This document shows, one piece after another, positions 58,522 through 64,000 of a stretch of DNA of 64,000 nucleotides; within the stretch, counting starts at the first letter, position 1, and each line of letters begins with the position of its first letter. Origin of the DNA: Usnea hakonensis (lineage: Eukaryota; Ascomycota; Lecanoromycetes; Lecanorales; Parmeliaceae). A program made the position numbers and the translations under genes. Under the pieces are notes generated by a model. It worked only from the letters and a program-made list of their open reading frames with translations. It made no database searches and had not been told where the DNA came from. The stretch is taken from contig BLJB01000026.1 in NCBI GenBank assembly GCA_013423325.1, positions 248,001-312,000 on the forward strand. The letters are read 5' to 3'.

Positions 58522-59283
58522 TATTTCCGAACTTGATATCTTTGCCTTTGTCCCCTCTGCACCAAGAGCAGTATTTGTCCGGAAATTTCCAACTTCGAGG
58601 GTGCATTATGGCAAAAAACACAGACCCTTGGCTCTTTCGTCTCACATTCGACATCTGAGGCTCTTTGGCAAGGCCGATGCTTCCATGATGCGAGCGGGTC
58701 CTGTTGAGCGAGTACCATAGCCGGACGACTACACGTAGTAAGAATATAGTATTTAGATAGATCTTTTTCTGCTTGTTACCAAAAACTAGACTTTTTGCAT
58801 CCTCTTTTATTGAACTACATAGAAATGACTGTTACTCTGTCTATCGCCAAAGGAAATTAGTACCGAAATATCGTAAGCACAAAAGTACCTTAGTTTTTAT
58901 TTTATAGCTGAACCTTCGAAGCCAGAACGCTGAGACGGGTCGCGGACTAGCGCAAGTTTAGACGCCGCGGCAAGATTAACCAATGGTGAGGCCAGGTTGA
59001 GTTTAACCGCTTCAGGAGGCCAGCTTTCTTTCTCAATCAACCATAGACCCGCAAATTCTTGTCACTCTTTTGTATCTCGAAATTTCCTACTCTCGTGTGC
59101 ATCATCGGTGCCTGGTCGCAGATAGCTGCACACTTTACTGACCAGAAGCAGAGTCTGAGCGTTACCAAGTAGATCCGGCGGGTCAGTACCACCTAAGCTT
59201 GCCTACTTTCCAATTTGAAGACTGGACATCAACGGACCACATTTGAGCTGACTCGGGGCATTACAGTCGCCTGGAACCTGCCT
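58522..59283. other. Intergenic, promoter of the TM9 gene
   Basis: 762 bases. GTACCTTAG at 58885-58893 is another copy of the TACCTT motif. Frames in 58200-58718 on the minus strand are antisense shadows. No gene seen. Confidence 0.5.
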
Positions 59284-61390
59284 ATGATGCATTCGAAGAG
59301 GTTGCTTGCCTGTGGCGCAGCCATATACTCGAATTTTATTTTCGGCGCCTCTGCGTTTTACTTGCCGGGTGTTGCGCCAACAACATACAAGGCCAATGAC
59401 AGAGTCGAGCTTAATGTCAACCATCTAACGCCAGCGCTATCTGATAAGGACTCCCAGCTACACTCGGTCTTCTCGTTCGATTATTATCATCCCGCATTCC
59501 GCTTTTGCAGACCCGAAAATGGACCAAGAGATGTATCGGAGTCGCTGGGAAGCATACTGTTTGGGGATCGGATACTAACCTCACCTTTCGAGCTGAAAAT
59601 GAAAGACAATCAGACCTGCAAGGCATTATGCGAGGAACAAAAGTTTGATCAAAAAGCAGCAAAATTTGTGAACCGGAGAATATGGCAGAATTACAATCTC
59701 AATTGGTTGATTGACGGGCTTCCAGCTGGCCAGCCATACACTGATCCTTCCACGAACACAGATTTTACTTTACGAGGATTCCCACTTGGGATGGTAGACA
59801 AGGACCAGAAAGCAGTGCTGAATAATCACTTCGATATTGTGATTGATTACCATGAAGCTGGAAACGAAAAATTTCGAGTTGTGGGCGTTTTGGTGATTCC
59901 ATCCTCGAGGAGCGGTTCGAAGAGACTGAGTAACGGAGATGGAGACTGTGGAAATCCAGACCAACCCCTTTTGCTTGATGAGAATGGGAACACCGCAGTC
60001 ACATGGACATATGGCGTATACTGGCGTGAGTCGAAGACTGCGTGGGCCACTCGATGGGACAGCTATCTTCATGTCTTCGATCCCAGAATTCATTGGTTTT
60101 CGTTGGTCAACTCAGCTGTCATTGTGGTCTTCCTTTGCGGTAAGTTACCCCTTCATTCAACATACGTGCAACCACAGAAGCCAATGATCGGCATACAGGT
60201 ATGGTCGGAGCTATCCTCGTGAGAGCATTGAGGAAGGACATTGCCCGGTATAACAGACTCGATTCTTTTAATCTGGACGATCTTTCAGGCACGAATGGCG
60301 ACGCCGAAAATGATATCCAAGAAGATTCAGGCTGGAAGCTGGTCCATGGGGACGTTTTTCGGACGCCCAAAAATCCTCTACTCTTGAGTGTTTTCCTCGG
60401 CAACGGATCACAGCTCTTCGTCATGGTTGGTACTACCATAACCTTTGCTCTTCTGGGGTTCTTGTCTCCGTCGAACCGTGGATCTCTCGGTACGGTCATG
60501 ATTCTGCTCTACACAGTGTTCGGCTTCATTGGTGGCTATGTCTCAGCGCGCGTCTACAAGTCGTTCGGCGGCGAGAAGTGGAAGCAAAATATTGCTATGA
60601 CGCCTATCATGATTCCTGGAATTGTCTTCGCTACCTTCTTCCTCCTCAATCTTTTCTTGTGGGCCAAGCGATCGAGTGGCGCAGTGCCATTTACGACCAT
60701 GCTCGTGATCTTAGGTATCTGGTTCGTTATAAGTGTTCCTCTTAGCTTCGCAGGTAGCTGGGTGGGCTTCAGGCATGCGGTAAGTCTAACCCTTGTGCTC
60801 ACCCAGAGCAGAACATACTGACTCGTACTTCAGCCCATTCAACCCCCAGTCCGCGTCAACCAAATTCCCCGCCAAATCCCTCCATCAACCACGTACCTCC
60901 GCCCCCTCCCTTCCATGCTCCTCGTCGGGATCCTCCCTTTCGGCGCCATCTTCGTCGAGCTCTACTTCATCATGAACAACATGTGGTTTGGCAAGGTATA
61001 CTATATGTTCGGATTTCTCTTTCTCTGCTACGGGATTATGATAATCACCTGTGCGGCCGTCACTGTGCTGCTGGTTTACTTCTTGCTCTGCAGTGAGAAC
61101 TATCATTGGCAATGGAGAGCTTTCTGTACGGCAGGGGCGAGTGCATTCTATGTGTTTGCCAACGCACTGCTATATTGGATCAGTAAGCTGAGCTTCGGGA
61201 GCTTCACGTCGGGGGTGCTGTATGTCGGGTACAGTTTGTTGATCAGCTTCCTAGTCTTCATCTTGACTGGTAAGTTGAACTGGCAATTCCAGGTCAGACC
61301 CAAGAGCTGACGCAACACGCAGGAACTATTGGCTTCTTCTCGAGTTGGGTATTTGTGCAAAAGATTTATGGATCTATCAAGATTGATTGA
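59284..61390 (+). CDS. Transmembrane 9 superfamily (EMP70) protein
   Basis: Four exons: 59284-60139, 60199-60779, 60834-61269 and 61323-61390, 646 residues. A signal peptide (about 1-25, ending ASAFYLPGVAP) is followed by a luminal domain of about 240 residues with FSFDYYHPAFRFCRPENGPR and a membrane region of nine hydrophobic helices (for example WFSLVNSAVIVVFLCGMVGA and SMLLVGILPFGAIFVELYFI). HGDVFRTPKNPLLLSVFLGN is the conserved cytosolic block after helix 1. The chain ends KIYGSIKID, where KxD is the COPI-binding retention motif of TM9 proteins. The family works in the Golgi and endosomes, sorting glycine-rich transmembrane domains and affecting adhesion and metal balance. Confidence 0.95.
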
Positions 61391-61850
61391 ATGAAAAGTA
61401 GAAAGGTGGATGAGAGAGATGATCACGCTGAGGTTGGCCATCTCATGTAGAACATTATGGCACATAGGGGTCGCTGGTATTGGCGAATCAAAAGGTGCAA
61501 TCTTCCATGATCATGTATTCATGCTATAAAAAGAGACCACAATAAGGTGTCCGTCGATCAATTACAGGTATCAACTGCTTCGCAACGATTGATTCGCAGT
61601 ACGGAGTTGTAGCACAGCTGCCCATTTGTCACCGTAAATGATCTAGCTCGAGGGCTTCTTTTCCAGGGCTTCGATGACATCACTCCTCCTAACTCCAATT
61701 TGTTCATCCAGTCCAACTCGTCCAAAATTCTCTCACACTTTCAGACCCTCTTACTTGTAGACACTTCGACCTCGTCTTTTCCCCATCCCCTGTATCCAGA
61801 CATCTAAACAATCCCGCCAACGATATCCACCTCCACAAAGCACGCCGGCC
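61391..61850. other. Intergenic between the TM9 and NTF2-like genes
   Basis: 460 bases of 3' flank and promoter. No gene or clear motif seen. Confidence 0.5.
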
Positions 61851-62661
61851 ATGGAAGACCCACGTAAAACCAGCCTCAACATGCCAAAACACCCCACCAC
61901 TAATCCAAGCAACAGAAACAGAGATCCCCCAAATCATCCACCTCCTGACGCAATCCCCGCCCTCCACCCAGCGCAAAACCATTGAGAAATACTTCACACC
62001 CTCGGCCTCCTTTACGCACCCGTTCTGCCGCACCGGCAGCTTCGAGGGCAGCAGGTGGTTGATATGGTGTATATACCGCTGGTACAAGATCATGAGTCCG
62101 AAGATTGAGATTAGTGTGGATAGCGTTGGTATGTCATTCCGTTCCTTTTCTGGCTCTCATGAACCCACTCACCCCCTTCCCCCTTTTCCCCACCGGATCG
62201 AAGCACAGAAAGGGAAAAGAGACGACAATGATGCAATCGCAAATCCAACCAGGGAAAAAGAGCACAGGCTAACAAGAACCACCACCGAACCCAAACAAAC
62301 AGCCTACGACCCCCGCACCTTAACCCTCTACGTCTCCATCCACCAACTCTTCCGCATCTGGCTCCTCCCCTTCCTCTCCTTCCCCGTCTCCCTCGTCACG
62401 GTCCTGCACCTCCTGCCCCAAAAACACACCTCCCCGACCACCTACCTGATCCGCTCGCAAAACGACCTCTACCAAGTCAACGAGTTTGTCAAGTTTGCGA
62501 GCCCCTTTGGGGTGCTGAGTGTGTTTGTGTACGCGTGGCAGTTGCTCGCGACGCTGTTGTGTGTGGTGGGGGCGGGGGTGGGGTGGCCGGTGAGTTGGGT
62601 GGAGCAGAATGTGGTGGGGGGGAATGAGGAGAGGAGTTTGGTGGATGCGGTGAAGGGGTGA
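61851..62661 (+). CDS. NTF2-like (SigF-like) domain protein with C-terminal membrane segment
   Basis: Three exons: 61851-61863 (13 bases), 61910-62128 and 62303-62661, 196 residues. The model reads MEDPPTETEIPQIIHLLTQS and continues through TIEKYFTPSASFTHPFCRTG, WLIWCIYRWYKIMSPKIEIS and AYDPRTLTLYVSIHQLFRIW. This is the conserved ascomycete family with a SnoaL/NTF2-like fold, as I recall it. A hydrophobic stretch (about 150-175, GVLSVFVYAWQLLATLLCVV) suggests membrane attachment. Function is unknown. Exon 3 changes abruptly to very GT-rich DNA at its end (62560-62660). Intron 1 is 46 bases with a clear ACTAAT branch site; intron 2 is 174 bases. Confidence 0.75.
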
Positions 62662-63018
62662 GGGGTGAGGGTGCTGGGTTCTGGGTTTGGGTGCGGAAGG
62701 GGTTGGGACATAACATCGTACGGTGTAGGCGATAGCTTACAAGAAATATGATAATAGAGGCAACACATATTATAAGCTGTTGCTCTCCTCTAATGCCAAT
62801 GCTGCACAAAGCAATATGTACATGAAAGGGTGTCATGGTTGACCAGACCGCATCTGCAACCACCCGCTCTGCGATCGACCCTGCTAGTACTTCACCTGCT
62901 CCCGTCCCTATTGGGCTGCCAGTTCACGAGATTCAATCTCTACCTTCCCCCGCCATTGTTTCTCTTCCTTTGACGCAATCTCTTTTTCCTCATCTATGAT
63001 CTTAGCATCAGCAGGGTC
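62662..63018. other. Intergenic between convergent NTF2-like gene and right-edge gene
   Basis: 357 bases. No features beyond two 3' flanks. Confidence 0.4.
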
Positions 63019-63938
63019 TCAGTCTCCAATAAAAGCTTCCACAAAACACGAATCAGATGTATTATCCTTGTGCTCAGGCATATGCAACATGGCACCCTCG
63101 TTTATAGAGACCCAGCCTTTGTCCAAGAGGTACCGGCCACCAACAATGACAGCATTAGCATCACCTTGGGAAAGGAGAACAAAGAACTCGTCTGTGAGCC
63201 AGCGGATGCTATTATGATACACTCTCCAAGTGAGAGGGATGGATCCGTAGCTTTCCAACTCTGTTACCGTTGGCATCGCAAAGTCGTGGTGCTGGAGGAG
63301 ATGGGGAAATTTCTGCCATTCTCCCCGAAGCGTATAACCCTTGAACCAATCCGCAATTCTCCCGGCCTTCTCTTCCGACTTCCTAGTGAGTATGGAGACT
63401 CTGTTGGTCAAGCCGATGTGATATCCAATTCTCGACATCGCATCAAGAGTCCAGATTGGCAACAGCCACAAGGCTTCCTACCTCACCAAGGTCAAGGATT
63501 AGGACGTCATTCTTGAAAGTCTGCGCAAAACTGTTTAATCCACGTCAAAGACCTATCAGATCGACTTACCTTAGCGCCAATCGCTGAATCTTTCCTAGCC
63601 TCGAATAGATGGCTTTCTCTGGAGCCAAGCTCCATGTCAGTCTCTCTCATGGTGTCCGAGTCACTCTTTAGCAGGTGCTCCGAGATGAGCCATAGTACTG
63701 TCAATTGGTCCAGATTCAATGCTTCTTTGGGGAGTGAAGTGAGATAAAAGACCGACTGCGTATGTAGTACTAGCATTGGTATATGGACTAGTTGATTGGG
63801 TCCGCTAAACTTGTTGGTAAGACAAGCAAGGAAAGTCTTAAGATGCTCATTGCTTCCTCCCTTGTTGGGCATTGAACGGACATGATAACCGTGTATTTCC
63901 ACTGCACTCGCGTACTGTGAGAACAGAGTATAAAGCAA
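63019..63938 (-). CDS. Unrecognised protein, partial at the right edge
   Basis: Three exons fit: 63914 or 63938 to 63570, 63520-63487 (34 bases) and 63371-63019, with introns of 49 and 115 bases that keep phase. About 245 residues are visible. A strong acceptor (CTCACAG ending at 63915) suggests that the exon starts at 63914 and that earlier exons lie beyond the window. Visible segments include NEHLKTFLACLTNKFSGPNQ, SVFYLTSLPKEALNLDQLTV and NDVLILDLEKAGRIADWFKG, the last across the second intron. A later ITWRVYHNSIRW-type segment has several Trp and Tyr. I recognise no domain, signal peptide or membrane helix, and assign no function. The splice choice for exon 3 is the weakest point. Confidence 0.5.
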
Positions 63939-64000
63939 AGGTATAATGCAGAGGGTAAAAATAGAATGTAGAATAAGTAGCTAAGTCACATTGGAAGAGA

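Overview
The window is nuclear DNA from a filamentous ascomycete (Pezizomycotina). Most genes are interrupted by short GT-AG introns of about 45 to 60 bases. Gene density is about one per 2.7 kb on both strands with no operons, and the products are standard fungal housekeeping and morphogenesis proteins (RAVE subunit, HymA/Mo25, Nma111, Sli15/INCENP, APSES factor, Ncs1, TM9 protein). I could not settle the class. I saw no transposon, CRISPR array, rRNA, convincing tRNA or secondary-metabolite cluster.

Layout. 0-10 kb: the 3' end of RAV1 (+), an OPT-family transporter (-), a PRMT3-type arginine methyltransferase (-) diverging from HymA/Hym1 (+), and a small cytochrome b561-like membrane protein (+). 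10-20 kb: an FSH-type serine hydrolase (-), the nuclear HtrA-like protease Nma111 (+) and a large J-domain protein (-). 20-31 kb: histidinol-phosphate aminotransferase (+) with a Gcn4/CpcA-type site upstream, a Pro/Gln-rich SSXT (SS18/Snf11-like) protein (+), Sli15/INCENP (-) and an acyl-CoA dehydrogenase (+). 31-37 kb: a CCCH zinc-finger protein (+), a reticulon-like protein (-) and an APSES/KilA-N DNA-binding protein (-). 37-40.7 kb: a 3.7 kb interval without an intact gene but with interrupted coding-like frames on both strands. 40.7-52.4 kb: TOP2, an MFS transporter and a Gyp5-like TBC GTPase-activating protein (all -). 53-64 kb: a medium-chain reductase (+), Mediator subunit 4 (-) diverging from Ncs1 (+), an eEF1A-KMT4-like methyltransferase (+), a TM9 protein (+), an NTF2-like membrane protein (+) and an unrecognised gene running off the right edge (-).

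Gene models were built by joining reading frames across GT-AG introns and checking phase and family continuity. This recovered very short first exons (11 nt in NCS1, 13 nt in the NTF2-like gene, 24 nt in the MFS gene) and a hidden first exon in INCENP. The genes do not form one pathway. Themes that recur are chromosome biology and transcription (TOP2, INCENP, MED4, SSXT protein, APSES factor, PRMT3) and membrane traffic (RAV1, reticulon, TBC protein, NCS1, TM9). I found no clear novel system. The most unexplained material is the interrupted coding tracts at 37.5-39.2 kb and a recurrent AAGGTA/TACCTT motif in intergenic DNA.
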